Made by a program: the position numbers and the translations under genes
Source: Copromyces sp. CBS 386.78
Lineage: Eukaryota > Ascomycota > Sordariomycetes > Sordariales > Sordariaceae
Assembly: GCA_030685235.1 (NCBI GenBank)
Contig: MU839212.1
Span: 1-64,000, forward strand
DNA length: 64,000 nt
Reading direction: 5' to 3'
The notes under the pieces: generated by a model
Database searches by the model: none
What the model was told of the DNA's origin: nothing
The model's input: the letters and a program-made list of their open reading frames with translations, nothing else
In this document: positions 23,801 to 36,318 of the stretch, one piece after another
Position numbering within the stretch: the first letter of the stretch is position 1
Layout: every line of letters begins with the position of its first letter

Positions 23801-26800
23801 TATGCCACCAAATTCCATGGAGCCACAGACGGCCTCACTGCTCCGGACACCGAGAACCGATGAACTGGCGGTCAAGTTTCTGCTGCAGTATTTTCCCTTT
23901 CATACACCAGGGATCAGGGCTCCTGATGAACGGCAGTAGGGCCGTATAGGCACGGAAGAGGGCCGTGACTCGCGTTTCCTTCACGGACTCGTTGTTCTGG
24001 AGGGAAAAAGGGATTGCTCGGTGTTGGACCAGGTGTTCCACGTGTGGGTTGGACGGCTAGACCAAAGAAACAAAGTCCGCCCTTTATGGAGCCCCCTGAT
24101 GACCATCCTCCTATGTGCTGGACTGGTTCGAACTGCCAACATCTAGGATTGCTCGGCCTTGACGAAGACAGGATCAAGCATGCCCCACATGACAGCCACA
24201 ACCTGTGAGCGGGCTGCTTTGGCGGCGGTTGAACCACCCACGTACCCTTCCGAGTTTATGCGAGACTATTGGCTTCTCGTTGAGTGTCAGCCTCCTCCAT
24301 GGGTTCTGGAAACCAGGTAGATGCAGTTTGTGCATGGTGAACGGTCCAAGCGGTCGTATCTTCTGTTGACGTTGACTCATTCCACACAAACAAGGCTGGC
24401 ATGTAGCCAAAGCAACAAACCGTGATAGTTGCACGTTGTAAGGAGGAAAGTCACAGCCTCAAGGGAAGCATATGAGGCCGGGACCGAAACTTGGAATAGG
24501 TCAAGCAGCCTTTGAGAAGATGAGCTGGCCGGATGGTAACGGACGAGTGAGGAATGCCCGATAAAGAACTGAAACAAAGGGAAACATATATAGGATGACG
24601 GCAGTTCTCCGCTTGTTGTTTTGCTGTTGCTGTCCGAGTAAAGGCAACGACTGCCTGTCGAGCCTGCTTCGTTTGCTACCTGCATTCATTATCTGAGACA
24701 GGTTGTTTACGAGCAATCTGATGACAATTCTTCGGCTGTACAGTATTGCCATCTAGGATGATGTGATACCGGTCAGCCGATCTTGATTCATAACCTTTTG
24801 TGCAGCCGAGTCCGAACAGCTAGCTCCCCATCTGGGTGTTCAAGGATGGCTAAGCTTGTAAGACGAACTCCATGGAGGCCCTCTGTGTTCCCGAGTTCGT
24901 TAAATTCGCCTCCGGTTCTCGCTCGAGCCCAGCACACGTCTTGAACAGTTTGGGTATGTTCAGGTTCCCGAGTCCTGTTCGTCCAGTATACTCATTCGCC
25001 GGTTGACCGACTGCTAGTGGCATCCACAGGAAAGGGAATACCCGCGGGATACCACCCAACAATGATTTGGAAGCAAATCGGCTTGCTTTCCTGCAGAAGT
25101 TCAGCCGATACATGCAAGCTGTTGCTAACAGCCGTTCTCAAGTATGTACCTGTGACTCGAATGATGTATGCGATCAAGCTCTTGCTGTACTGTTGAAGCC
25201 TGTAGCGACTACGTGGGCTTTCGGGTGCACTGGTCTCCAGATGTCAAGGGCCGTCTTTTTATCGACGCGAGTTCCGTTTGATGGCGGCAGCAATATCCAT
25301 CGCGTGCCATTACCCACCCCAAATGGGTTGAAAAAAGTGGTATTGGCTGCCCAAAAAGCTCCTCGTCTTTCGGTCGTACCTCCCATGTACCCCACGTCTG
25401 AGCGATAGGTACACTTCCCTCGCAGGCCAGGGCTGAACCTGGTCGCAATGACGACTTGCCGTCCCTCGCCGCCGTTCTCGCGTGGTAACGAAGCAGAGTT
25501 TTGCAGACATTTTGAATTTGACGGGAACCCGGCGTGGCGGTGAACAGCACCGAGACAGATCTTTGAGAGTGTCTGTAGCAAGCACGCATGCCTCTACACA
25601 GTGATACGTGGGTGAGAAGTATCCAGGCCATGTCCTTGTTCGTCTTGAAAGCGCGTCTTTGCGGCTTGTACACGGCGTTTTGGAGGGCGCCTGTCCAGTC
25701 CAATTTGGTGCCCGAGTGTCTGAACAGAGCACACCTTTAGCCAAGGCTAATCGAGATGGAGGCCATTGCAGCCGGCCTATGCAGACAACGAAGCTCGTCA
25801 GAATCACACCCTTGAACGGAGCATCACCGAGAAGTGAATATCAAGGCTGGGGCGTTGAGGGTATAGACACCACTCACTCGTTTAGGGACTGCGGTCATGT
25901 GTTTTCCTTGACAGCCTCATCTGGGTTTCCCTTGACCGGGTGCGGGAGGCAACGCCGATTGAAAACGGCAAGGAAGAAGTGGAACATGGGGGAGGAGAAA
26001 CAACGTACAGGGCATTGTGACTTGTCAGGTTCTGCAACGAACCTTTGGATCTGTGTTTCATGACGGTCCGGCCGTTTGCACAGAGACGAAAGAGGAAACC
26101 TTGAGTGGTTGAGTGGCTCCTTGATCCGGACATCGACATGTTCCCCAGTCCAGGCGTGGGAGACGGATAGATGCGTCTTGTCCAATATGCCAAGTGCAGC
26201 AAAGGTAGCATGGCATTGTGGTGGCTCAAGGGCCTGCCTGCATTGTCTGCAGCCTCAGTCCATCCCGAAATGGTTGTGGAGGAGGGCAAGATGGGCTGGC
26301 CAATGGTGGTTCGTGGGGGCGTTTGAAGTCTTGCTTGCCGCAAATCTCAAGTTTGACGGCATATGATGGCCGCCCGTATGTGCCTGCGCCCTGCGATGAG
26401 GTGGTGTTCCCAAGGACATGGCTTCCTCTTGTCGGAGCTTACAAACGGATGAGACTCAATGGTATCGGAGCCCGAGGATCGCAGTGCGTCCAGCTGGCTA
26501 TCCTTCCCAGTCGAAATGAGTGGACATTCCCAGGCTCTCGGCTTCGTTCCGGGCGGGTGGCCGTGTTTGCCGCAATAGCTTTGTTCACTTGTTCCGTATT
26601 GGCGATGGAGGCGTTGAGATGTTTTGCGGGTTTTGCAGGTAACAGGAGGATTCTCTGAGGCGCAGAGGCGAAACTTGGAGAAGGGAGTCGTAAAGCGTCA
26701 ATGGCTTTGGACTACCTATGCAAGCGACCTGGGCTGTGTACAGCGTGGCCCCGAAGAGGATGGAAACGAAAAGCGAGTGGCCCAAGTTCGACTCAGAATG

Positions 26801-27523
26801 GCAGATTGGGGAAGTGGGAAAAAATGAAAGCAATTTGCGTGATGACTGTGTCCAAATCCCTAGTCTAGTCTAGAGGTTGTATCCGGAGGGAAAGAGCCAA
26901 CGACGGCGGAGCGAGAGCCAGACGTGGATGATGTGCATGCAGTGTGTGATGCCTCGACAAGAGGTTCATTCAAGAGGAAGGAACAACCGATCTGGCAACA
27001 TAAGACTGCCCGCTTACGTGAAATTACAATGTTGCATTACCCTTGCAGCCATTGGGGTTAGTCTCCTGTAACCTACCGTAAAAATGGTGGCCCGTGCCCG
27101 TGTCATCTTTTTTGCATGCTATGGCAACCCGACTGCGGCATTGTCTTTGTAAACAAACAACGGGTCAAGGTGTTTGGTAGCCCATCTTCGACCTTCAACC
27201 CACGATGGATGATATACTGACGGAGTGTACGTGGCTCAAATATCATTGCCTGTTCAACTTGCCCTTTCTTACACAATTCTTGACTTTGTATCGTTTGGTT
27301 CGTCACCGCCCAAATCTCTAGTGAGGTGACAAAAGGAATGAATGGAGCGTTCAACGGCCCCACATTGGTGATTGGCGCCTGTACCTCTGTTCCTAATCGC
27401 CGTCATCCGGTCAAGTGAACTTCTCCTTGTGCCCAAACTTCGCCCAAACTCCGTGTCACTCCTAGAAACCTAGATCCCACTAACCAGAATTCAACGGCTC
27501 ATACTTCACCCAAGGCTATCAAC
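20861..27523. other. 6.7 kb region with no recognisable gene
   Basis: Base composition is normal (not RIP-altered). Many open frames of 60-250 codons occur on all strands, but none shows a known motif, a plausible intron chain or coding-like composition. The longest is 22999-23757 (-). The region separates the Myb-like gene (-) from tubulin cofactor B (+), so it contains both promoters. Long regulatory DNA, a long leader or non-coding transcripts are possible. No tRNA or 5S gene was seen. Confidence 0.4.
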
Positions 27524-28303
27524 ATGGCGGACGTTCCTATGTACGTGACGTCGGAGTACACCTCTGCCGAACGTCGCATCACGCCCTCATGGTCCATCGC
27601 TCAGCTAAAGACCAAGATGGAGCCCATCACGGGCATTCCCCCTTCCTCGCAGCGCATCACCCTCAAGACCTTGACGAATGAAACCATTCCGATTGAAGCA
27701 GCGGACGAGGAGACTACGTATTTGCAGAACTACCCTCTGGCACCGTATGCAGAGTTCCAGGTGAGGCTGGTTCATACCGACTTCCCACATAGAGAGGCAA
27801 TGCTGACTATGCGCTAGATCGTCGATCTGCGACCTCCCTCGGCGAGGCCCAACTTCAACGCCGCAGGCGTGGAGAAGTATGTGATGCCAGAGGACGAGTA
27901 CGAGAAGAAAACCGATTCAGTTTTGGCGTGGAAGAAGGCCCAAAAGCTCGGACGCTTCGACCCCAACGCCCCAAGCCATGAGCAAGCTAAGATCGCTGCG
28001 TTTGCTAGGGAGGTTGAAGAACGCGGAATTGAGGTCGGAAAGCGATGCAGAGTTGGCGAAGACGACACTAGGAGGGGAGTGGTCAGGTACGTTGGTGAGG
28101 TCAAGGAGATCCCAGGCAGCATTGGTGCTTGGATTGGTGTTCACCTGGACGAGCCAGTGGGCAAGAATGATGGAAGCATTGGAGGAACTCGGTATTGGGG
28201 CGAAGAGTCTCGACTCAAGCATGGCGTCTTCGTCAGGCCGGACCGAGTCGAGGTTGGCGACTTCCCCATCGTAGACGACCTCGAGGACATGGAGGAGATT
28301 TGA
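27524..28303 (+). CDS. alf1: tubulin-folding cofactor B (Alf1-like, CAP-Gly)
   Basis: A cytosolic chaperone that receives alpha-tubulin on the way to the alpha/beta heterodimer. Exons are 27524-27760 and 27818-28303, with a 57-base phase-0 intron (GTGAGG..TAG); 240 residues. An N-terminal ubiquitin-like fold covers 1 to ~83 (SEYTSAERRITPSWSIAQLK..IVDLRPP). A short helical linker leads to a CAP-Gly domain at ~150-225 with the signature GKNDGSIGGTRYWG and HGVFVRPDRVEVGDFP. The C-terminus is acidic and ends DMEEI, matching the acidic, Ile-ended tail of the family. The length is typical. The start ATG has a good context (CAACATGGC). Confidence 0.95.
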
Positions 28304-31047
28304 AAAACCAACATCTACTATCTGTACCGACCCCCACAGTTCGGAAAACTACCTGCCAGCTTGACGCCGTTACCGATAATCCAGCGATGTATTCGTTTCG
28401 GATATACCGATCAGACGGAGGGGTGATAGGGAGATCAGGGAAGCCGGCGTATAACTGAGGTTGTCAAGCAATCCTGTCCGGATTATTCAGACTTTGGCCT
28501 GCAAGGATCGCGACAAGGATCGCAGCTTTCCATCGATGAATGCCTCTCTAACTCAAACGCACGCCGGTTGATGGTCGCCTCTTTTAGAACGAAATATGGT
28601 CAATGACCTTGGAACCGCACGACACTTCTGCCCATGTCGTCGATGAGACATTTTGATACTGATTGACGAGCGATGGAAGAACCTTGTCTTGAGTTTCCGT
28701 TCCGCCCGCGATACCCTTCCACCGCAAGTGCGTACCCGGTAGGACAAGGAGTCCTAGAAACCACCCACCCATCCACAATATCAGACTGGTTTGTTTGTTA
28801 GTTTGGTTCTTCGAATATGGGTCGAATAGGGGAGAAATTGAGCTCTTATTGGCCTTCTTCTGGCTTTCGTTTGAAGGCACTGACATTGTGACCAGGGTAT
28901 AAAACGCCACAGAAGCCTCTTATGCCTCTCTCCGTCTCTTCTCAAGGCCCTTCAGGATAGGAAGATATAAGAAGGCAGTCTCCTATAGTACCCATCCGCT
29001 CGAAGCCCGAATATTTTTTTCACTCTCAGTAGCACGAAAGGTGGAACTGGGCGTTTTTTGTACCAAACTAACAAACATACCAGGGCTAGATTGTATGATG
29101 CCGGACACAAAAAGACCCTCTCAGTCGCTTGGTGAAAGTTAACAACTCCGTTGAAAGACGAATTCCGAAAGAAAAAGTGATCCGTCGAAACGTGTGCGGT
29201 CTGCGGTTAGCCGAGCTCATATTGCGTGAAAGTTTTACCTCATTGATTCACGATGCGCTTAAAAGAGTTTACGTGTAAAGGGAATCAATGTTCGCCAACC
29301 ACGTTTTTACCCCTGACAAACGTGCAATTTGCAACAATGTCGGTTCAACTAAATGGAAGCTTCCACGAAGCCGTGGAAGACGCCACATGGCTGATTAACT
29401 GCAGCTACCCATCCGAGTCGTTGTTCTCGAACGATTAGACTTTGGGGCCGCTCCGTCTGTTCTAAGCAGCAACCCGAAGTTTATCATCGCGTCCTTCGTT
29501 GTATCAGTTGTCATGTCTGACAACAGTCTCTGTGCAAGATATCATCCGCAGACTAAGGAAGAGGCCATGCTCACCACCTGGTAAGTAATAGGTAAGCGAC
29601 CAGCCTCGATACATGATCGGACTGCGCCAGTGCGTTCCGAGCAAGCCGAAGGCCTCATGGCATGACTGATCCGGCAAATGAGAACACAAACTCGAAGTCC
29701 CATTGAAACTTTCTGGCAACGTGTTCCTCGGTGAGACTAGACTGGTGAAGAGTGAACATCTCGTAGGCTGGCCCTCGCAACCTCTTCGGTAAGTGCCTGC
29801 TTTGCGCAGATATTGCGAGATAATGGACGGTAAAATCACGGTGGGTGTCACAAGCACAGGGGAAACCCCATACATGCCTTTATATGGTGATGGCACAGCG
29901 ATCCTCCGCATTCCGTTCGGAAATGCGGCGTCCAATGTTTCCAACGGCCGGGGTTCACGGGGCCATCGGAGAGGTGCCTGTCTCGGCCTCGGAGCCCGAT
30001 GTGCTCCACAGAATAGAATGCCCCTTTCCACTTTCCAGCTTCGGATTGAGCAAGTTCGGTCGCACTTGGTGTTCTTTGACCCGCACTTGCACTCAGACTG
30101 ACGATGCCACTGCCGGTGTCTCCAATGTGTTGCTCGCCTCCGGTTCCCTAGCACGCCCTAGCTCAACCCCGGCCTACACACAAGCCAACCTCAGACTCTA
30201 GCAAGATGCCTATTTTATACGGTACACCACAACCTGCCACCCTGAATCATCTATAACGAAGCACAAACCTACGAGTCCAACGACCGTCAAACCTTACACA
30301 TAGATCCTCCAGCGAATCAGGGCGCATCAACCGCCATCACCTAACTGTGTCAGCGGTCCTGCCAACTTCAACGCCGTCGATCCTATTGCCAAGAGCCAAG
30401 AAGACCAAGAAGTCAGCCAAGCTTCTGAGCTTAGCGAGATACCTTCCCCACAGCCTGCACGGGGCCCGACAGTCTTGTACCTCGCTATTTGGCCCCCGCT
30501 CCATTTTGCCTTTGGCCTACACTAGACTCACTCACCTGCGTCACCAACACTTGGCCCGGGCGCCCCATCGAGCCCGTCCGTCCACTTCATTTCTTGCATT
30601 CTTTCTGCATCTGACGAGAACTAGAAGGACGGACGCCCGACAGTCTGACCTACCAGAGCAGCGCTCGTCTTTTCTTTCACTCACAAGTGCCTTTGCCAGT
30701 CCCGGGCACAACCTACAATTATCCTCAGCCCCATCTCATCTCATCACCTCAAAGAGCATCGCATCGCATATAAAGACTACAAACCGCCGCAGGGCGATCC
30801 CAAGACCGATAAATTCCAAATCAATTCCAACCAGCGTGACGGCTCAGCCATGTTCTGCCCTTGCCGTCCGACTCATACCTGTACAGAGATGTGAGACCCC
30901 TGGTCTCTTGCTCTAGACAACTAGAATCCGGCCCTTTTTATTAGGCGTCTCTCATCCTCTCCAGCCGGCAAGAAGCCGGATTGCCACAACGCGAATTCGG
31001 ACCCTTCTTTTCACTGTCGCATAAACCTCTACTTGAAAGATCTCAAC
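28304..31047. other. intergenic region upstream of the RING protein gene
   Basis: 2.7 kb. The last ~800 bases (30230-31040) are C-rich and poor in G on the + strand, like a long 5' leader of the RING gene. They contain short ATG-initiated frames that could act as upstream ORFs. An open frame at 29504-30154 (-) has no recognisable motif. No RNA gene was seen. Confidence 0.4.
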
Positions 31048-32786
31048 ATGGCCATGTCTACCGTTGCCGCCGCCCTTGGCCAGATGGCCTCACGGCGACC
31101 ACTCTTTTTCCTCGCCGTCTTTACGCTGGTAATCTCAGTCGCGAATGCGCTTAGTTCTGTGCCGGAGCTTTCGGACTTTGCGATGGGCCAATATCTCACC
31201 CTGCAACTTACCGTGCCTTCAGGTTCAGGTGACGCCCCACCGGCCAGACACAAAGTTGTCCCATTGACTGAAGCTGTTGGGATGAACCAGTCCGCCACAG
31301 CTCGAGAGGTAGGCCATCAACAAAGGATTTCCAAAAGTGCAGCTCTCACTAATGAACCCCGTTAGTCTATCAAAATCGAGGGAACTATGGTTCCTACTGA
31401 AGAAGGCGATTGGCTCGAGTTTATCGACTCCAATAGTATCGCTTATCTCAACTGCGACAACTCTAACTCAACTTCCTTTTTGAATCAGCTTATGGCCAAG
31501 GCACCAAAGGCTATTCTGCTGTTCAGCTTGACCGGGGCTGGCTGCAGACGTGACAGCACGGATGATTGGAACTATACCACCATTTTCACCATGACCGACC
31601 ACATCGATGCAAAAGACACACTTAACCTCACAATGTTAGGCGGTACCGCCTCGATTACTGGGGATCACGAGGAACCCGACGATGATGAGGACGAAGAACG
31701 AACCGGACCTGGCTCACCGGTTGCCATGAGCATTCTCTACAGTATTACCGGAGTTATTACTTTACTCTTCCTCGTGATTATCGCAACCGGAGCGATCCGA
31801 GCCCATCGTTATCCGGAGCGATATGGACCTCGGACCGGCTACGGCGGACGGCCTAGTCAAAGCAGAGCCAAAGGGCTGGCTCGTGCAGTACTTGAAACCT
31901 TGCCTATCGTCAAGTTTGGAGAGAATTCCCCGGCCAAGCCCGATCCCAATCTCGAGCTCGAACAGCAACCCTCCAGGCCATCACAGGATCCAGCGCCTGG
32001 GGCAAAATTGTCGGCAATTCAAAAGGAGTTACGGTCCTCGAACAAATCTCAAGGACCCGTGACCGTATCAAGTGTGGACGCTTCGGAACAGGCTTCATCG
32101 GCAACAGTCCATGGAGCTCAAACGGGCATGACCAATACAGCCGGCAACCTTGAAAATACGAGCTCAGACGACATCAATCTGGGCTGTTCGATTTGTACTG
32201 AGGATTTCACAGTTGGTGAAGACGTTCGAGTTCTCCCTTGCAACCACAAGTACCACCCCGCTTGCGTCGACCCTTGGTTGGTTAACGTCTCGGGAACTTG
32301 CCCCCTATGGTAGGTTTAGTGAACGTCCTCGCAATCAATGTTGACATACTGACCGTCCGTAGTCGTCTCGATCTTCGACCTCACAGCTCAATCGAAAGCA
32401 CTACCGGCCCTGACGAGAATATTTCGGGGTCTTCACCGACAGCAGGCGGAAACACCCAGCAACCCGGTACCAGTGGAATCGCTATGCGAAGCAGCACCCC
32501 TAGAGAGCGGAGACGGTCCTCGCGGATTCTCGACTTGCACAGACTCCGGGCTGCCTCTATCGAAGAACGTATCGAAATCTTGAGGAGACATAGGACTCAG
32601 CAGCAGCACCGGCGGTCTATTAATGGATCATCACTCACAGGCGACCCTGACAACGGCGAATCCACAGATCATACTCACCGAAGGATACTGGCTGAGCGAT
32701 TCCGAGGCAGATTGAGGGGATCACGGCCTCCAAGTCAGTCGCATTCAGAATCTACAGAGGGGAATACACCCACGACCACACAGTAA
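31048..32786 (+). CDS. PA-TM-RING type membrane RING-H2 ubiquitin ligase
   Basis: A predicted E3 ubiquitin ligase of the endomembrane or vacuolar system. Exons are 31048-31308, 31366-32309 and 32363-32786 (introns 57 and 53 bases, GTAGGC..TAG and GTAGGT..TAG), 542 residues. There is a signal peptide or hydrophobic start (~15-36), then a lumenal region with several N-glycosylation sequons and paired cysteines. An acidic stretch EEPDDDEDEE leads to one transmembrane helix (~206-230, MSILYSITGVITLLFLVII). The cytosolic tail carries the RING-H2 domain (~361-402) with spacing C-x2-C..C-x-H-x2-H-x2-C..C-x2-C (CSICTEDF, LPCNHKYHPAC, TCPLC). The last cysteine codon is split by intron 2. The tail is Arg/Ser-rich. 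The RING call is firm; the lumenal PA domain is inferred from architecture. Confidence 0.9.
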
Positions 32787-32892
32787 AACTCGGCCCTTGA
32801 GGAGTTGAGGTGGAATTTTGATACATGACTTCCCGAAAGAACGTTGAACGCGCCATCATTTGAGCGAGCGTATTGAAGCAGGTGGCGAATTA

Positions 32893-32918
32893 CCGATCAT
32901 CTGTCACCAGATGATCGG
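32893..32918 (+). repeat. perfect 11-bp inverted repeat followed by T-run
   Basis: CCGATCATCTG (32893-32903), loop TCAC, then CAGATGATCGG (32908-32918). A run of T, then A (T9 then A10), then about 19 T follows at once. It lies about 107 bases after the RING stop codon. It looks like a strong RNA hairpin in the 3' untranslated region; a role in 3' end formation is only a guess. Confidence 0.7.
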
Positions 32919-32920
32919 AG

Positions 32921-33010
32921 TGTTTTTTTTTAAAAAAAAAATTTTTTTTTTTTTTTTTTTGGGGGAGGGGGGGAAAGGGTGGGGGGGGGGTTCTTTTTTA
33001 GTTTTTTTTT
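32921..33010. repeat. homopolymer block T9-A10-T19-G-rich-T
   Basis: Consecutive mononucleotide runs: T, A, T, then G5AG7AAAGGGTG10, then T-rich. This is very unusual for host unique sequence and prone to assembly error, so run lengths should not be trusted. Confidence 0.75.
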
Positions 33011-33885
33011 CTCTGTTGGTTTATCATCTTGTTTTGGAAACGTCTGGCACACGCGGGGTGGTTTTTTGGATACCATACATAGACGCTTCGAGTTTGCGCT
33101 GCCTGTTTGTTTTCATTGGCTTGGTTTATGTCAGGGACTGGGTGAAATACCTCGGTGCATTTCTGAGGCGTTATAGGGTGTGGTTTGAACGATAAGGACG
33201 GGTTCGCATGTCTACTAGGAGGACAACAAGTTGGAAACAAGACTCATTTGATGATGGCGCATTTGGGGCTCCTAGGGTCTGCCTGCCTTAACCGGCTCAA
33301 CAGGACGGGACGGACGGAACAGAAGAGTGCGGACCTAGGTTGGAAGCGGACAAGACAATCAGTTGGATAACTCGAATCGGGAAATATGAGCAGGTAGTTA
33401 CAATCATATTTATCATTTAGCACTACAAATGTATGTAATTTTTGAAATGGACTGATCCTTGAAATCAAATAGGCAGTCAACTAAACCATCTACAGAAGAT
33501 GTATTTCACCTCAGGACCTGCATTTCAGCCTCAGCTCAGCTACGCTCGAGCGCTGCTTGTCCTATAGCCACCCCGAACTGCGATTTCGTCTCACCGAATC
33601 TATCTTGAATCTATCTAGCCTGCATATGATGCGTTATAAATCGAGCGGCGGGCGGCAGTACTCGAGCCGATCCATTTCATCCGTCCCATCCCATTGTAAT
33701 CAGCCTAGTACCTGATCACTCTTCTTCCTTCTTTCCTTCCTTCCATCCCACCTGCCTACACCATCCGCTCTACCACGGCAGCTGCCTAGGTTGTCTTCCA
33801 TCCCACTTGCCTTGCTTGGGGCCTTGGGGTACGCACATAATATACTTGTCGCATCCTCTTTGCAACAACACAACACCAAAAAAAC

Positions 33886-34037
33886 GCGCGGTTGGCGCAG
33901 TGGTCAAGCGCATCACTCGATTTGTGGGTTAAAATCTCCGGCGAACCTCTGTTCAAACAGGGACTCTGGATGCAGAAGTTCAAAAGGGTAAATGTCACTA
34001 CTGAGTGAAGACCCGGGCTTGAATCCCGGACCGCGCA
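33886..34037 (+). tRNA. tRNA-like gene with ~79-base insert in the anticodon loop; identity undetermined
   Basis: All four cloverleaf stems are perfect. Acceptor: GCGCGGT (33886-33892) with ACCGCGC (34030-34036) and discriminator A. D stem: GCGC/GCGC (33895-33898, 33908-33911). Anticodon stem: TCACT/AGTGA (33913-33917, 34004-34008). T stem: CCGGG/CCCGG (34013-34017, 34025-34029). The A box TGGCGCAGTGG (33893-33903) is canonical, and a T6 terminator follows at 34044. The anticodon loop holds 86 bases, so an intron of about 79 bases is implied. Two oddities: the loop continues CG after the stem (no U33) and the T loop reads CTTGAAT instead of TTCRANN. The anticodon cannot be assigned; it could be a diverged tRNA, a pseudogene or a tRNA-derived RNA. 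Confidence 0.6.
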
Positions 34038-34043
34038 AGGTTG

Positions 34044-34049
34044 TTTTTT
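34044..34049 (+). terminator. pol III T6 terminator after the tRNA-like gene
   Basis: A run of six T starts 7 bases after the discriminator base, the normal position and length for RNA polymerase III termination. Longer T runs follow at about 34069-34110. Confidence 0.6.
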
Positions 34050-36318
34050 CTTTTCTTGTTTTCGGGGTTTTTTTTTTTTTTTTTGGTTTTTTTTCTGACG
34101 CTATTTAGCACTTTTTTTTTACTGATGATAGATGAACTGCTACCATAGATTTCGGTTTTCATGATGCCCGATGGAAGTGAAGATGGACCTGGAAGTGTCA
34201 GTTCTATTTCCACTCGCATACACAAGGTACCTCTATATCTCGAATCCACACTTGACGACTGAATGGCCGCGGAGACGGCACCAACGGAATCATTGATGGA
34301 CTCCCAGATGCTTATATTCACCGCAGAAGTGATTACCCAATACCTGGGCACTGTCCCAATTTTGTCGAACGAACTCACGCCATCGAGATAATGAAACACG
34401 ACTCGATGAACTCTTTCCCCCATTAACGCCGCCACATCTGTTACACGGAACTAGAGGTACTAATGGCTTCCTACTAGGTTTTTCTTTCTATGCTACTACC
34501 TTCCATTTGGTTCTCTCCTAACGATTAAAACCCCCCCCTGCCTCTTTGAAGCCGAAAGTGTACCGTAGGCCGAGACCTCCGGTAATAGCTGCTACAACTG
34601 CAGACATGTGAGGTGTCCACTGAAGTGGGATACCAAGCAAGCTTGTTTGTGGTCGCGCCGCCCGTGGTTACACATTCCGAGAATTTGAGGTGGTACACTT
34701 CTGGAACTACCAGGGGATTCAAAGACATTTGGTGGTTCAGCTCCGTGGGTGAGTGAGCTGGGCTAGCCAGTGGGTATCGTGGGAAAAACGGTCAGATGGA
34801 AAGTTGGAGGATTATTCATGGCGGTCTAACAACCAACCCTTCGTTTGTTTTCTGTTTCCATCCGAATAAAGGTCCAATATCGATATTTCTCGAAGGGATT
34901 ACGGCTGGCATTGTGGCCAAGATATCGATATTCTTTCTTTCTAGTGTCTGCTCTCCAGCGCCAACAAGTGGAGATGATAAGACCGTGGGCGCTGAAGGTG
35001 AGACTCGGGATCTCAAATCGAGATGCAGGACTTCCACCTGCAGGGGGAAGTCGAATATGCGAGGTGGAGGCAAGCCCTCAGGGGGGTTACGGATTCAGCA
35101 ATTACCTGCATGACGGGAGTATGACAGCGAGATTTCCGTTGGAGTTTCCATTCCCCCACTGGCAGCCGCGAGCAATGAACGACCACGACACTCGTTCATC
35201 ACTCGTCATTTTCCAACCCAACCCATCGTCCAATAAAGAGAAATGTCTGTCTCGGTGTTCTCCTTTTCGATAATATGCAAAAGATGTGCCAATCATTGAC
35301 GCCTTCTTGTTTCTCGCTGGGTTCTTCTCGAGTGGCCATCGCCGGTAAGGTGGTACAACAGGAAAATGTGGCTTGAACACTGTCGCGCTCCTTCCCATCC
35401 GGGCGCCCAAGGACCGAAAGCTGTTAACGATCAAGAATTTGGAACCCACAATGCAGTTGTCCACTAGTCTGGTGGTCAGGCAAAGAACCACCCAGGCAAA
35501 GGCGAGTGAGTCTGGAAAGGTCTTGAAAGGGATCGAGACGACTTTTTCACTTTCCCATCCTTGTCTGCCATGTCCCGCTCCCTACGCGATCCTCTACCAC
35601 TCGCACTTTTACTATTCCATCTCACCGATCTCCCCGCCTAGGTGATCTCATCTTCCCCAGTTCCTTTTCCTCCACCTGACCTTCGCAAACCTCCGATAGC
35701 TCACCTCGCCTCACCTCAACTCTACCTCACCCCGGAGTTTATGGTGAATTACCTGCAGTATAGTGCCATTTCTAGCAGCAAACTCGACGACTTTATTTTC
35801 TTCTTGGGCTCGATTCGGCTACGTCTGTGCTCCCGACCACGCGCCATCATACTCTTGGAATTCTTCCTCTACCTGCTCCAGCTGAGAGCTTGGCGATCTT
35901 CCTCATTAAGCCTTTCTGTCACGAACCTGCACATCAGCCTCGACTCACCTTGCTCGGATGCCTTTAGGTGTCCTGCTTTACGTCAACTTACCTTGGTTAC
36001 CTGATAGATACCTACCCAGCCACATACCAACTCCGACGATCTAGTTCACTCCTCTTTCTTTTCTTTTTGCGGCTGTGGTCACGATCCTCTTCCTCATCCA
36101 CATCTCCACCAACCCATATTTGGTTACTCTCTTGATCGAACCTTGGATGCTGGATTGCCCTCAGTCAGTTTGGATGGTCCAGCTTTTGCGCTTTACGAAG
36201 GAAAACATCATCAGTTTGGACAAGACACACCACGACGGCAGACGTTCCCAACCTCCTGCTACTACTACCACCATATGTTCGCATTCGCTTGATTGATGGA
36301 TCGATTGCCGCCGTCACC
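34050..36318. other. intergenic region upstream of the polytopic membrane protein gene
   Basis: 2.3 kb. T-rich runs lie at 34044-34120. From about 35570 to 36318 the + strand is C/T-rich, like a long Neurospora 5' leader for the gene at 36319. The short open frames show no motifs. Confidence 0.4.

Larger units (their letters stand above)
32787..33885. other. 3' flank of the RING gene with hairpin and homopolymer tracts
   Basis: This contains a perfect 11-bp hairpin (32893-32918) followed by T, A, T and G homopolymer runs up to ~33010, then unremarkable sequence up to the tRNA-like gene. No coding gene was seen. Confidence 0.5.

Noticed and set aside
29504..30154. Open frame of 216 codons on the minus strand upstream of the RING gene
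   Set aside because: No motif and no splice context; overlaps what looks like leader and promoter DNA.
33998..34435. Lys-rich minus-strand frame of 145 codons beside the tRNA-like gene
   Set aside because: Its lysines come from T-runs after the pol III terminator; no motif.
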